This document shows, in pieces, positions 7,766-17,480 of a stretch of DNA of 49,185 nucleotides. The notes under the pieces are model-generated. The model was not told where the DNA came from. It saw only the letters and a program-made list of their open reading frames with translations, and searched no databases. This DNA comes from Lachnospiraceae bacterium (GTDB taxonomy: Bacteria > Bacillota > Clostridia > Lachnospirales > Lachnospiraceae): the NCBI GenBank assembly GCA_029226225.1, contig JAQXXU010000006.1, positions 1 to 49,185 on the forward strand. Direction: 5' to 3'. A program made the translations under genes and the position numbers. Positions within the stretch are counted from its first letter, which is position 1, and each line of letters begins with the position of its first letter.

Positions 7766-10498
7766 TTATGCCTTAAGAAGAGGTGTTATATAGCTGTTTA
7801 TCAGAGTATAACCATAGTTATTCGCTGTGGCCCAGCCACGGCTCTTCGAGATGCGATCACCAGCTTCTCCGGTGGTGTACTGGTTGTCCTTTATACCAAG
7901 CCACTCTACATAAGGAGCGGTTCCGATGATGCTTGATGAAGCACGTGGGTCAGGGACTACGACTGTACCGCCTGAAGGCCATCCGTTTATCGTAGGAACG
8001 GAGCTATAAGAAGGAATGTCAGAACCGGTAGATGCATACAGAGCCAGGTGAGTGGCCTGTGCACGGATGCCAACACGGACTGCGTCAGCAACAGCCGCAT
8101 CCGGAGTGGCATAACCTAAAGCGCTGTAATAGTACCTGGCGTACATCACGAAATCCATGCCGCCAGCTCCACCGCCAGTGGCTCCGATACCGCCGAAGTT
8201 ACACTGACTGGCCTGTACGTCTCCGCCGAACTGTAAGAAGCCTGTCTCATTGCAAATCTGCGCGAAGAGGACTTCGGCTTTTATTCCTGCTTTATTTGCT
8301 TCGTCATAAACTATCTGGGCGAACTCATTGATGCTCTTTGCACCATACTGAGAGTACACATCCGATGGGTAACTCTTTTTATGGGAATTATAGTAGCGGA
8401 CCATCTGAGCTACATTAGTAGATGAAGTGCCTTTTATGGCGTAGGCTGTAGTGCCGGTAGCCTCAGCACTATTTGGTCCGAAATAATTTTTATCTGTCTT
8501 GATGAAGGCACGAACCGTGTAGGTGTAGGAGGTGCGCTTTTTAAGTCCGTTGACTGTGACTTCATTTGCATCATCACCGCGGACTGAAGCCACACGCTTT
8601 CCCTTTTCGTTGAGTATCTGGTATCCGGTGACGCCCTCGACAGGATACCAGTGAAGAGTAAGGGAAGTCTCTGATGCAGGTGTTACATAGTCGTTTTCAT
8701 CAGCGTCATAGTTGTAACTGTCAGAAGATGATTTCACAGAAGTATAAGCACTTCTCCAGTTTATTACAGCTTTACTGACCTTTTCAGCGGCTGTAGCGGC
8801 CGAAGAGTTTACTCCGGCCTGGGCTGTCTGCGTGTCAGATGACTGATTCTCAGCGGAACCATCACCGGCTGTAGTAAATGTCAGTACCTTGGTGTAGCTG
8901 CTCCAGAACGTCTTCTTATATGGAGAGTGTACGGACTTGCGGTAGAAGCGGAGTCTGTAATTGTAGGTAGTGCCAGGCTCGATGGCTGAATCGGTGTAGG
9001 TTAATTCTTTGCTGTCAGTTACCTTCGTATAAGAACCGTCGCCAGTCTTCTTATAGAGCCTGTAGGTGACATCAGGGTCAGCTGATCTATCCCAGTTAAA
9101 AGTAATGCTTCTGCCATCTGCCGCCATAACGCCTGTCAGGGTTCCTACAGTATCGGAATCAGTCGTTACTGTGGCCTGTTTTTTGAGGCAGGTTCCCCAG
9201 ACATTACCCTTGTCAGTCTTTACGTAAGCCTTTACAGTGTAGTCATATGTGGTATTTTTTGAAACAGATTCATCAGTGTAGCTTGAAACATTCTGCTTTA
9301 TAGTGGCTATTTTCTTGTAACCACCACCGTTAGTGCTTCTGTAGATCCTGTAGCCAGTAGCTCCGGATATCTGTTTCCAGGCAACTGTTACACGGGACAG
9401 ACCGGAATCAATAGCTGATTCCATAGTGACATCATGTCGTGGAGTGGTTGCAGAAACTCCGGCGGTATTATAACTCTGTGAGCGTCCGCTGTTGTTTCGC
9501 CCGACTACGGTGTAGTAGTAGGTAGAACCGTAGGAGCCTGACGTATCAGTAAATGAAGTACCTGAAGTCCGGCCGACTTCTTTGTAGGTTCCATTCTGAC
9601 CGTTCTTCCTGAAAACTATATACTCATTGGCGTTAGCTGCCGCCTGCCAGGAAACAGTCACATTCGCTGAGTCGGCTGAAGCTTCAGCAGAATTCAGGGT
9701 GACAGCATCAGGATATACAACAGGAGCGTCTGAATTCTTCAGACTCAGATCAAAAGTCGCAGCTATTCCGTCAGCATCTGCATTTCCCATGGCGGTGATC
9801 TGCTCATCGGTACTCAGGAAATCATCTACGTCAGAAGGACTTGAGATAAAAGCCCCCTCTACTATGATTCCTGGTATATGATGATTTTTGGAACCGCGAA
9901 TCACAGCGTAGTAGTCTGCCAGACTGCCATCTTTATATTTGGTGATTTTTGAAGTCTTAGTCTTTAGCCCGCGGTCGAAAAGTCCAAGCTGTAAGAGATT
10001 CGCGCGGATATTCGTCGCCAGTGTCTTGCCAGTGGAAAAGGCTGCTGTGTCATAATGGTTATTCGGGTAATAGATCTCACAGCCATGCGGAGCAGAACCA
10101 GTGCTCGAATTCAGATGTATGGAGACAAATGCGTCGGCATCGACACTTGCGGCATAATTAGTTCTGTCAGTGAGCCCGACGTAAGTATCTGTGGTTCTTG
10201 ACATATAGACCTTTACGTTCGCGTACTGTTCGAGTCTGGCTTTAACAGCATTTGCTATCTTAAGAGTCAGGTTTTTCTCTTTATAGCCATTCCCGGTGGC
10301 ACCTGAATCAGAACCGCCGTGCCCAGGGTCCAGGACAATGACTGTGTCTTTATCGTCAGTCAGGACGGGGTCATATGGTGTGCCATCATTGTCGGCCGCT
10401 TTAGCCGTTACATCTTTACTGAAAAAATATCCGAAACCGCTGAATGACGTGACTGCCACTGCAGCGGCAAGTAAAACTGCTGTAATCTGTTTCTTCAA
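7766..10498 (-). CDS. Secreted bifunctional autolysin: amidase_3, FnIII repeats, glucosaminidase
   Basis: This 910-residue cell wall hydrolase has two catalytic ends. A signal peptide (about 1-34) is followed by an N-acetylmuramoyl-L-alanine amidase (Amidase_3) domain at about 52-255, with DPGHGGSDSGATG (His60), Glu74, VSIHLNS (His128) and the catalytic IIVEGAF (Glu214). Four FnIII-like modules lie between about 265 and 690 (signatures such as YKEVGRTSGTSFTDTSGSYG and YRIYRSTNGGGYKKI). The C-terminal 220 residues match the endo-beta-N-acetylglucosaminidase family (AEVLFAQICNETGFLQFGG, with a catalytic-type Glu). It should cut both the peptide-sugar link and the glycan chain, so a role in cell separation or wall turnover is likely. 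It is monocistronic with its own promoter. Confidence 0.92.
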   Translation of the reverse strand: MKKQITAVLLAAAVAVTSFSGFGYFFSKDVTAKAADNDGTPYDPVLTDDKDTVIVLDPGHGGSDSGATGNGYKEKNLTLKIANAVKARLEQYANVKVYMSRTTDTYVGLTDRTNYAASVDADAFVSIHLNSSTGSAPHGCEIYYPNNHYDTAAFSTGKTLATNIRANLLQLGLFDRGLKTKTSKITKYKDGSLADYYAVIRGSKNHHIPGIIVEGAFISSPSDVDDFLSTDEQITAMGNADADGIAATFDLSLKNSDAPVVYPDAVTLNSAEASADSANVTVSWQAAANANEYIVFRKNGQNGTYKEVGRTSGTSFTDTSGSYGSTYYYTVVGRNNSGRSQSYNTAGVSATTPRHDVTMESAIDSGLSRVTVAWKQISGATGYRIYRSTNGGGYKKIATIKQNVSSYTDESVSKNTTYDYTVKAYVKTDKGNVWGTCLKKQATVTTDSDTVGTLTGVMAADGRSITFNWDRSADPDVTYRLYKKTGDGSYTKVTDSKELTYTDSAIEPGTTYNYRLRFYRKSVHSPYKKTFWSSYTKVLTFTTAGDGSAENQSSDTQTAQAGVNSSAATAAEKVSKAVINWRSAYTSVKSSSDSYNYDADENDYVTPASETSLTLHWYPVEGVTGYQILNEKGKRVASVRGDDANEVTVNGLKKRTSYTYTVRAFIKTDKNYFGPNSAEATGTTAYAIKGTSSTNVAQMVRYYNSHKKSYPSDVYSQYGAKSINEFAQIVYDEANKAGIKAEVLFAQICNETGFLQFGGDVQASQCNFGGIGATGGGAGGMDFVMYARYYYSALGYATPDAAVADAVRVGIRAQATHLALYASTGSDIPSYSSVPTINGWPSGGTVVVPDPRASSSIIGTAPYVEWLGIKDNQYTTGEAGDRISKSRGWATANNYGYTLINSYITPLLKA

Positions 10499-10535
10499 AA
10501 AATCATCCTTTCATGTAATAATCAGTACAGCTACT

Positions 10536-10564
10536 ACTTTATCATGAAAAAAAACGGGTGACAA
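10536..10564 (-). promoter_or_regulatory. Putative sigma-A promoter of the autolysin gene
   Basis: On the minus strand TTGTCA (10564-10559) and TAAAGT (10541-10536) are separated by 17 bases, upstream of the ATG at 10498 and its AAAGGATG ribosome site. The -10 is non-ideal; a GATAAA reading one register over is also possible. Confidence 0.5.
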
Positions 10565-10724
10565 TTTATTTTCACTGATTTATGAAAAAAATGGCTCGAA
10601 TCCCTTGAAAACACGCGAAAAACCTTCAAGATTTGTTAAACTTTTATGGCATTCTTCTTTTTTTTATGATACTGTGTTAAAATATAGGTTAGTTTTAACA
10701 CAGGATGGAGGAGGAAGAATACAG

Positions 10725-11981
10725 ATGAGATTACAGAAAAAATGGCTGGCTCTTCCGGTAATGGCAGCTATGCTTCTGACCGGTTGCGGCGGAGGTGCTG
10801 GAAGGGGAGCAGCTTCAGGGGACGCACTGGATTTTACTACTGCATCTGGAGATGCGGGGAATGACCTGGTCGTATCGGTGGGAACCGAAGAGGATAAGGA
10901 AGTCTTAAAGCAGATCACTTCTGACTTCAAGAAGGATAACCCGGACTTCCCTTACACAGTCAAGGCGAAGGTCATCAGTGAGGCAGACGCTTCGAACCAG
11001 GTGCTCGGAGATATTAACTCAGCGCCGGACGTATTCACCTTTGCAGACGATCAGCTGAATGCACTGGCAGCATCCGGAATACTTCACCCGATCACAGATT
11101 CATCGGTGAAGAGCGAGAACTTAGATGCCGCAGTAGACGCTGCTTCTATCGATGGAAAGCTCTATGCTTACCCGATGACAGCCGATAACGGATATTTTTT
11201 ATACTATAATAAAAAGTACTTCAAGGATTCGGATCTGAAGACCATGGACGGGATCATGAAGGCGGCTTCATCAAAGGGAAAGAAAGTCACGATGGATATC
11301 GGAGCCGGCTGGTATCTGTATTCATTCTTCGGAAATACAGGTTTGAAGCTGACACTCGCAGACGATGGACTGACGAACAAGTGTAACTGGAATTCCACTA
11401 AGAATAAGATAAAGGGAATCGACGTCGCAAACGCTATTTCGTCTATATTAAAGAATCCAGGATTTGAAGCCGGCGGAGATGATGTCTTAAAGGCCGGAGC
11501 CGCAGACGGTTCGGTAGTAGCCGGAGTCAGCGGAGTATGGCTTTCATCAGACCTTCAGAAAGCCTGGGGCGATAACCTCGCAGCCTGCAAGCTGCCGACA
11601 TACACTGTCGATGGAAAGCAGGTCCAGATGGCTTCATATGCCGGTTACAAAATGGTCGGAGTCAACAGTTTTTCAGCGAAGGCCGACTGGGCGAACAAGT
11701 TCGCGGCTTACATGACGAATGAGAAGAGCCAGACTCTCCGTTTCGAGAAGAGAGGCCAGGGACCTTCAAATAAAAAGGCAGCGGAGACTGACGAGGTAAA
11801 GGCTTCACCTGGAATCCAGGCACTTTTAGCACAGTCAGAGTACGCTTCACTTCAGAGAGTCGGCCAGAAATACTGGGACGCTACGACAGCATTCGGAAGC
11901 GACCTGGTAAGCGGAGCCACGATCACCCAGAAGAGGCTCAACACTTTAGTAAAACAGATCACCGGATCGGTGACAGACTAA
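10725..11981 (+). CDS. Family 1 extracellular solute-binding lipoprotein (sugar-type)
   Basis: This 418-residue protein has a lipoprotein signal peptide ending LLTGCGGG, with the lipid-modified Cys21. The mature part has the two-lobe ABC binding protein pattern of family 1: a beta start at DLVVSVGTEEDKEVLKQITS, DVFTFADDQLNALAASGILH, then AYPMTADNGYFLYYNKKYFK, and a C-terminal lobe with FAAYMTNEKSQTLRF. An in-frame ATG at 10605 exists, but the one at 10725 has GGAGGAGG ahead and starts the signal peptide directly, so I chose it. The gene is followed 15 bases later by a chemoreceptor and then a second binding protein. No ABC permease or ATPase is nearby. It may therefore present a ligand, probably a sugar or oligosaccharide, to the receptor as well as to a distant transporter. 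Confidence 0.85.
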   Translation: MRLQKKWLALPVMAAMLLTGCGGGAGRGAASGDALDFTTASGDAGNDLVVSVGTEEDKEVLKQITSDFKKDNPDFPYTVKAKVISEADASNQVLGDINSAPDVFTFADDQLNALAASGILHPITDSSVKSENLDAAVDAASIDGKLYAYPMTADNGYFLYYNKKYFKDSDLKTMDGIMKAASSKGKKVTMDIGAGWYLYSFFGNTGLKLTLADDGLTNKCNWNSTKNKIKGIDVANAISSILKNPGFEAGGDDVLKAGAADGSVVAGVSGVWLSSDLQKAWGDNLAACKLPTYTVDGKQVQMASYAGYKMVGVNSFSAKADWANKFAAYMTNEKSQTLRFEKRGQGPSNKKAAETDEVKASPGIQALLAQSEYASLQRVGQKYWDATTAFGSDLVSGATITQKRLNTLVKQITGSVTD

Positions 11982-11996
11982 GGAGGGTTATACAGT

Positions 11997-13763
11997 ATGT
12001 CAGAAAAGAAGACTAAAACAGTAAATGACACTCAGCCCATCCACACGAGTGTCAGAGGGCTGATCCTTGTAGCGGTCAGTGTTCTCGGGGCTGTGGCCAT
12101 CATATCGAACGTAGTAAGTAACAGGAGCCTTTCGAGAATGAACTCGAGTTCTGCGGTCATCGCCAACGAGTCCATGAAGAATATCAATGAGCTCTCTGAT
12201 ATTAGTAGTTACACTCAGACCATTTACCAGAAGGCGCTGTCACATATCGTAGCGACTGATTATTCGACCAAGGTAAAAATGATCGAAAGCATCCAGGAAG
12301 ACGAGGATGCTGTTGAAACAGAGCTTAATAAAGCGATAGCTGCATCGGACTCGGATAAAGAGGCGACGAATATCAAGGCTCTCGCCACTCAGTATGTAGA
12401 TCTGAAAAAAGCTGTAAACTCACTTACAGCAGCTTCGGCACAGTCAGATAAAGTGACAGCCTACTATCTCGCCAATAACGACGTATCAAAGGCTGCCGAT
12501 ACGATATCTTCATCTATCGAAAGCATGAAGAAAGAGGTCGAGAACGAGGCAGAGGCCAGAAGACAGAACCTGACCAGAGTATATCATTCGAACACTATCC
12601 TGAATATGATCGCAGTCGTGATCTCTATAGTAGCGGTGATCGTGGATTTCTTACTCGTCATGAAGTACATCATCAATCCGCTGAACCTCGCGGAGAGACA
12701 GCTTCACCGCATCATCAAGGGAATCGACGAGGGACATGGAGACCTGACCCAGCGTATTTCAGTCGGGCGAATGGATGAGATCGGCAAACTCGCTTACGGC
12801 ATCAACAGATTCATCCAGAAGCTTCAGGATGTCCTCGGCGCTATTACTCAGAACTCTGACAAAATGGAATCAGTCGTTTCCGATGTGCTCGGTTCAGTCA
12901 AGACTTCAAACGGTTCGGCTTCAGATCTCTCAGCAGTTACAGAAGAGCTTTCAGCTACGATGCAGGAAGTCGAGAGCAATGCTTCGATGATCTCGCAGAA
13001 CGCAAAGGATGTATCTGATAAGGTAAATGAGATCGCGGGAAAGAGCGACGAGATCGGCGGTTACCTAAAGCAGATGAAAGACAATGCCGATGAGATGGAA
13101 GCCAAAGCACGCAATAATATGGAGGACACCGACCAGAAGGTTACAGAGATAGTAGAAGTACTGAGTCAGGCTATCGAAGACGCAAAGAGTGTCGACGAGG
13201 TAAACAAACTCTCAAACGACATACTCTCTATCGCCAGCCAGACGAACCTGCTGTCGCTTAACGCATCTATCGAGGCTGCAAGAGCCGGAGAAGCCGGACG
13301 TGGATTTGCAGTCGTTGCGGAAGAAATTTCTCATCTGTCAGATTCTAGCCGTGAAGCCGCTTCGAACATCCAGAAGATAAACGAAGTCATCACGGATGCA
13401 GTTCATAACCTCGCAGACCATTCACAGGATCTCGTAAACTACATGAAGGAGTCGATCCTTCCTGAGTTCCGTGACTTCGTAGAAGATGGCGGACGCTATA
13501 AGAACAACGCCACCTACATCGAGAATATGATGGGAGACTTCGCGAAGTCTACAGCAGACCTGCAGAAGACAGCTTCGGAGATCGCTGATTCGATCGGCTC
13601 TATCTCTACATCCATCAGTGAAGGCGCGCAGGGTGTGACAGGAGCTGCAAACAGCACACAGACCCTTGTAAACGATATGGATTCCATCACTCAGAGAATG
13701 GACGAAAACCAGAGAATAGCAAAGGACTTAAAGGAGGAGACTTCTGTCTTTACAAATGTATGA
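11997..13763 (+). CDS. Methyl-accepting chemotaxis protein
   Basis: This 588-residue transmembrane chemoreceptor has a short cytoplasmic N-terminus, TM1 at about 21-40 ([20 protein letters not shown]), an all-helical extracellular sensor of about 155 residues resembling a four-helix bundle, TM2 at about 199-222, a HAMP segment at about 223-277 ([20 protein letters not shown]), and a long coiled-coil signalling domain. The conserved tip (about 410-450) is intact, including [20 protein letters not shown] and [12 protein letters not shown], which bind CheA/CheW. A strong AAGGAGGG precedes the ATG. The gene sits between two solute-binding lipoprotein genes and its stop overlaps the next start (ATGA). 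This suggests that one or both binding proteins are its ligand carriers. No CheW-binding pentapeptide is seen at the C-terminus. Confidence 0.95.
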   Translation: MSEKKTKTVNDTQPIHTSVRGLILVAVSVLGAVAIISNVVSNRSLSRMNSSSAVIANESMKNINELSDISSYTQTIYQKALSHIVATDYSTKVKMIESIQEDEDAVETELNKAIAASDSDKEATNIKALATQYVDLKKAVNSLTAASAQSDKVTAYYLANNDVSKAADTISSSIESMKKEVENEAEARRQNLTRVYHSNTILNMIAVVISIVAVIVDFLLVMKYIINPLNLAERQLHRIIKGIDEGHGDLTQRISVGRMDEIGKLAYGINRFIQKLQDVLGAITQNSDKMESVVSDVLGSVKTSNGSASDLSAVTEELSATMQEVESNASMISQNAKDVSDKVNEIAGKSDEIGGYLKQMKDNADEMEAKARNNMEDTDQKVTEIVEVLSQAIEDAKSVDEVNKLSNDILSIASQTNLLSLNASIEAARAGEAGRGFAVVAEEISHLSDSSREAASNIQKINEVITDAVHNLADHSQDLVNYMKESILPEFRDFVEDGGRYKNNATYIENMMGDFAKSTADLQKTASEIADSIGSISTSISEGAQGVTGAANSTQTLVNDMDSITQRMDENQRIAKDLKEETSVFTNV

Positions 13764-14986
13764 AGAAAAAAATAGTTTCGACAGTTATAGCGGCGGCACT
13801 TGTGGCCGCCTGCTTTTCTGCCTGCGGAAAAAAGACATCGTACAAGCCACTTGAGAAAGATGATGACACCGTTTATACCATAGGTCTTGTATCTGATTCG
13901 GGAAACGAAGACATGGAGACCGGGTTTAATGATGCCCTTACAGATACTTTTGGAAAAGGACACTTTAACATCATAAAAGGTTCGTGCACGTCCAAAAATG
14001 ACACGGACTCTATCCAGTCTCTCATAGATCAGGGCTCACAGCTCATAGTTATAGAGAACTGGAAGGCTTTAGATGCTGCTTACACACAGACACAGGCTTC
14101 GTCAGATGATGATAAAATCCCGGTGGTATCTACAGGCGTGGGTGACATCGCAGGAACACTGGGCATCGAATACAATGACGCGGATAACAGGACGACCGGA
14201 GTTAATGTGACAGGTGTAATCCCATATCCATCAGTCAGCGCGCAGCTTTCTGAGATGATAGAAGCTACGAAGAAGCTCAGAAGAGTTGGCATCATCTATT
14301 CACCTGAGAACCGTGACGCTGTGAAAAATAACCGTATCCTTGAAAACTACCTGACAGAGGCTGGGATTGGCTACCGCGAGTACATACTGCCGACATCTTC
14401 ATATAAGTCTCTTATGAAGAACGGGGTAGAGGCTCAGGCGATAAAGACGAGCGATGATGAGGATCCTACAGAACCGCAGATATCTGATGATTTTTCAAAG
14501 TCTCTGTATCCGGGGTTTGATGACTCGGAACTGCTGGACTGGGAGAAGCAGGCGAAAAAGTCCTTAAAAAATGCTTCGGATTCAAAGATCATAAACACGG
14601 CCGTAAAGCAGTGTGATGCCATTTATATATCTAGTGGATTTGATGAAAAGACTGCAAAGAGAATTGCCCGAGCCGCTAAGAATGGCGATAAGGTGACATA
14701 TGGAAGTGATGCAGTATCAGGGAAGCAGGCGCTTGTTACGCTCTGGGCAGATCCATATGACAGCGGCTACAGGGCTGGAGAGATGGCGTATCAGATACTT
14801 GTGAATAAGCAGGATCCGGGAGATATCTCTGTATCATACCAGTCTGATGGGTCATTCCAGAAACTCTACAATGGATCCTACGCAGAGGTTTTAGGTATTA
14901 CTTTTCCTAAATCATTCAATGAATACTCTGCATTCATGAAGTCCTATGTACCTGGAACGCACACGGACAAAGTCGGAACAAAGTAG
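13760..14986 (+). CDS. ABC transporter substrate-binding-like lipoprotein (ABC_sub_bind family)
   Basis: This 408-residue protein has a lipoprotein signal (two candidate lipobox cysteines, VAAC18 and FSAC22). The body resembles periplasmic-binding-protein-like domains of the TrpX/ABC_sub_bind type: [60 protein letters not shown], and later [20 protein letters not shown] and [19 protein letters not shown]. Family members bind amino acids or other small ligands, but this ligand is unknown. The start overlaps the chemoreceptor stop by four bases, so the two are translationally coupled. It also has features of sugar-type periplasmic-binding domains, so the family call is approximate. Confidence 0.75.
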   Translation: MKKKIVSTVIAAALVAACFSACGKKTSYKPLEKDDDTVYTIGLVSDSGNEDMETGFNDALTDTFGKGHFNIIKGSCTSKNDTDSIQSLIDQGSQLIVIENWKALDAAYTQTQASSDDDKIPVVSTGVGDIAGTLGIEYNDADNRTTGVNVTGVIPYPSVSAQLSEMIEATKKLRRVGIIYSPENRDAVKNNRILENYLTEAGIGYREYILPTSSYKSLMKNGVEAQAIKTSDDEDPTEPQISDDFSKSLYPGFDDSELLDWEKQAKKSLKNASDSKIINTAVKQCDAIYISSGFDEKTAKRIARAAKNGDKVTYGSDAVSGKQALVTLWADPYDSGYRAGEMAYQILVNKQDPGDISVSYQSDGSFQKLYNGSYAEVLGITFPKSFNEYSAFMKSYVPGTHTDKVGTK

Positions 14987-15015
14987 TGGAAAGAAATGAC
15001 GGGATTTGTTATAAT
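14987..15015 (+). promoter_or_regulatory. Promoter of the Asp23-recN operon (extended -10)
   Basis: TATAAT at 15010-15015 carries the extended -10 element TGT directly before it (15007-15009). TGGAAA at 14987-14992 is a four-of-six -35 match at 17-base spacing. The promoter begins right after the previous stop codon, and about 35 bases of leader end in TAAGGAGG. Confidence 0.7.
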
Positions 15016-15058
15016 CAGATGAAAAAGGGGTCCCAATTATTATAAGGAGGTCATTTGT

Positions 15059-15430
15059 ATGGCAGAGAATACTTTTCAGGTAGAAGAAGGCGTCACTGTC
15101 ACTGACGAAGTGATGGCTGAAGTAGCAGGACTTGCAGCAAGCGACGTAGAAGGCATAGCATATATCGGCAACGGACTTACGAGAGAGAACATCACGAAGG
15201 CAGGAGCCTCCAAACTCTCGAAGGGAATCCACATCATCAAAGAAGACGACGGCACTATTACAGTAAGGCTGGCAGTCGTTCTGAAGTATGGATACGAGGT
15301 TCCTAAAGTCTGCCGTGAGATACAGGAAAAGGTAAAGACGAATGTCACCAGCATGACTGGAATCGAAGTAAAGGAAGTAGATATCCGCATAGCTTCTATA
15401 GAAGTGAATGCGGCAGGTGATAAAGCATGA
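15059..15430 (+). CDS. Asp23/Gls24 family envelope stress protein
   Basis: This 123-residue protein matches the Asp23 (alkaline shock) family over its full length: [30 protein letters not shown], an acidic strand pair with [20 protein letters not shown], and the C-terminal [18 protein letters not shown]. Asp23 proteins are small and soluble, and in Staphylococcus they lie at the membrane through a partner. In Clostridia a member is commonly found just before nusB, as here. The ATG at 15059 has an ideal AAGGAGG. It is the first gene of a ten-gene operon, and its stop overlaps nusB (ATGA). Confidence 0.92.
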   Translation: MAENTFQVEEGVTVTDEVMAEVAGLAASDVEGIAYIGNGLTRENITKAGASKLSKGIHIIKEDDGTITVRLAVVLKYGYEVPKVCREIQEKVKTNVTSMTGIEVKEVDIRIASIEVNAAGDKA

Positions 15431-15933
15431 ACCAGACCAGGCGAAGAGAAGAGACATTCAAGCGGCTGTTTATGATCCAGTTTTATCCGGAGGACAGCTT
15501 TGACGAAGTAGTACAGGCAAACGATGAGCTCGAGACGTTAGATCCAGAGGCAGAGGTTCATCCGTACATAGAACCTGAGCTTGGAAACGGGATAAAAGAG
15601 GCAGACCTTAAGCTGATAAATGACAAGGTCGAGGCCATCAGAGAGCACATAAAAGACATCGATGAACTGATCAATGCGAATGTCACCGGATGGAAGACAA
15701 GCCGCATGGCAAAGGTGGACCTGACGATCTTAAGGCTAGCCTGCTATGAGCTGAAGTATGATGACTCGATTCCTGAGAAGGTATCGGTAAATGAAGCAGT
15801 CGAGCTGGCAAAGAAGTACGGGACAGAGAAGTCCGGCTCATTCGTGAACGGAGTCTTAAGGCATATCATGATCGCGCTGAATGATAAGCCGGAGACAGAT
15901 GAGACAGCTTTCGAAGAAAATACAGATGAATAG
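15427..15933 (+). CDS. nusB: Transcription antitermination factor NusB
   Basis: This 168-residue all-helical protein belongs to the NusB family, which binds boxA RNA with NusE (ribosomal protein S10) and supports processive rRNA transcription. Diagnostic stretches are the N-terminal [19 protein letters not shown] and the C-terminal [40 protein letters not shown] and [12 protein letters not shown]. It is somewhat longer than the usual 130-150 residues because of an acidic middle (about 40-60) and an acidic tail ([13 protein letters not shown]). It overlaps the gene before it by four bases and the next start by eight. Confidence 0.95.
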   Translation: MNQTRRREETFKRLFMIQFYPEDSFDEVVQANDELETLDPEAEVHPYIEPELGNGIKEADLKLINDKVEAIREHIKDIDELINANVTGWKTSRMAKVDLTILRLACYELKYDDSIPEKVSVNEAVELAKKYGTEKSGSFVNGVLRHIMIALNDKPETDETAFEENTDE

Positions 15934-17260
15934 ACGAATATACACCGTTTCAGTGATAAACCGTTACGTGGCAGGACTGATCGAAGACGATATGATGCTT
16001 CGAAAAGTCCTGGTTACCGGCGAGGTGTCGAACCTGACGTATCACTCGAGCGGTCATATTTATTTTACGTTAAAAGATGATAAGGCTGCGATAAGCGCAG
16101 TCATGTTCCGTAGATACAGAGATGGCCTTAAGTTTCCGATGAAAGCCGGAGATAAGGTCGTGGTTACCGGAAGTATCGGGGTCTATGAGAAAGGCGGTAC
16201 GTACCAGATCTACGCCGAAAGAATAGAGCCCGTCGGTGAGGGAGAACTGGCGGCAAAGGTCGAGGCACTGAAGAAAGAGCTCCTCGAGATGGGGATGTTC
16301 GATGAAGCGTATAAGAAGCCGATACCGAAGTACTGTTTTCGGATAGGTGTAGTTACAGCGCCGACAGGAGCCGTGATACACGATATCATGCAAGTGTCAC
16401 AGAGAAGAAACCCGCACGTGCAGATACTTTTAGCTCCGGCACAGGTGCAGGGAGAAAGTGCTGCAGTGTCTGTAGCTTCTGCGCTTGAGAGACTCGATGC
16501 ACAGGGCTGCGATGTGATCATCTGCGGAAGAGGGGGAGGTTCACTGGAGGATCTGATGGCTTTTAACACCGAGACAGTGGCAAGAGCCATTTTTTCGTGT
16601 AATACACCGGTCATATCGGCGGTCGGGCACGAGACTGATACGACAATAGCAGACCTTGTGGCAGACCTCAGAGCGCCTACGCCATCGGCGGCAGCAGAAC
16701 TGGCAGTATTCTCTTATGATGTATTTTTATCTGATATGAGAAAAAAGCAGGAGCAGTTGAAGAACTCACTGAACGGCAGGCTCCTGTCTGAGAAAAATAA
16801 ACTGCTGGCTTTACAGAAGCGGGTCATCCTGGCATCTCCAAAGGAGAGGAGCAACAGAGCCATGATGGAGCTCATGAAGCTGACTGACAGGATAGATCAG
16901 TCTATAAATGACAAGTGTAATGATACGTTACAGACGTTAGATAACTATACACAAGTCATGAGTCAGTCGATGAAGGTGAAAACAGACTCGACAGACAGAA
17001 GACTTGCACTCCTTAGTCCGCGTATCTCACAGGATATGGCAAAGAAACTCTCTGACACGAAGCATGCGCTTTCACTTTCTGCACAGAGGCTTGAACTTAC
17101 GAACCCTGTAAAGAAGATAGCAGCAGGCTTTGCCTATGTAAGCGGAGAAAAGGGCAGGATCACAAGCGTAAACCAGGTCGAGAAAGACGATATTTTTTCA
17201 GTGAGACTAAAAGACGGCACGGTAAAGGCAAAAGCTGAACAGGTGGATAGAATTGGCTGA
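15926..17260 (+). CDS. xseA: Exodeoxyribonuclease VII large subunit
   Basis: This 444-residue catalytic subunit of exonuclease VII, with XseB, degrades single-stranded DNA to oligonucleotides. It has an N-terminal OB-fold ([20 protein letters not shown]), the catalytic core with [17 protein letters not shown] and [20 protein letters not shown] followed by [11 protein letters not shown], a long coiled-coil middle (about 275-400) and a C-terminal beta segment. A longer in-frame start at 15881 exists inside nusB, but the ATG at 15926 begins the conserved [15 protein letters not shown], so I chose it. The 3' end overlaps the xseB start. Confidence 0.96.
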   Translation: MNRRIYTVSVINRYVAGLIEDDMMLRKVLVTGEVSNLTYHSSGHIYFTLKDDKAAISAVMFRRYRDGLKFPMKAGDKVVVTGSIGVYEKGGTYQIYAERIEPVGEGELAAKVEALKKELLEMGMFDEAYKKPIPKYCFRIGVVTAPTGAVIHDIMQVSQRRNPHVQILLAPAQVQGESAAVSVASALERLDAQGCDVIICGRGGGSLEDLMAFNTETVARAIFSCNTPVISAVGHETDTTIADLVADLRAPTPSAAAELAVFSYDVFLSDMRKKQEQLKNSLNGRLLSEKNKLLALQKRVILASPKERSNRAMMELMKLTDRIDQSINDKCNDTLQTLDNYTQVMSQSMKVKTDSTDRRLALLSPRISQDMAKKLSDTKHALSLSAQRLELTNPVKKIAAGFAYVSGEKGRITSVNQVEKDDIFSVRLKDGTVKAKAEQVDRIG

Positions 17261-17480
17261 GAAGAAAGAATTAAGCATTGAAGAATCCCTTGCGGAGTTA
17301 GACGATATAGCAGCAAAAATGGAAGACCCGGAAGTCACTCTCGAAGACTCATTCGGCCTCTATGAGAAAGGCATGAAGCTGATAAAGTCAGCGACAAAGA
17401 GAATCGAAGATGTCCAGAGAAAGGTGGAAAAACTCGAGGCTGACGGAACTATAAGTGACTTTGAAGAGGACGGCGAATGA
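17253..17480 (+). CDS. xseB: Exodeoxyribonuclease VII small subunit
   Basis: This 75-residue helical protein matches XseB (SIEESLAELDDIAAKMEDPE, LEDSFGLYEKGMKLIKSAT). Several copies bind the coiled-coil region of XseA. The start is a TTG at 17253, inside the end of xseA and preceded by AGGTGG; no ATG is available further upstream that keeps the family start. The stop overlaps the next ATG, which implies coupled translation and a fixed subunit ratio. Confidence 0.94.
   Translation: MAEKKELSIEESLAELDDIAAKMEDPEVTLEDSFGLYEKGMKLIKSATKRIEDVQRKVEKLEADGTISDFEEDGE

Noticed and set aside
14912-15457. 181-aa minus-strand ORF across the binding protein end and Asp23 gene
   Set aside because: Covers a promoter and two real genes on the other strand and has no family resemblance.
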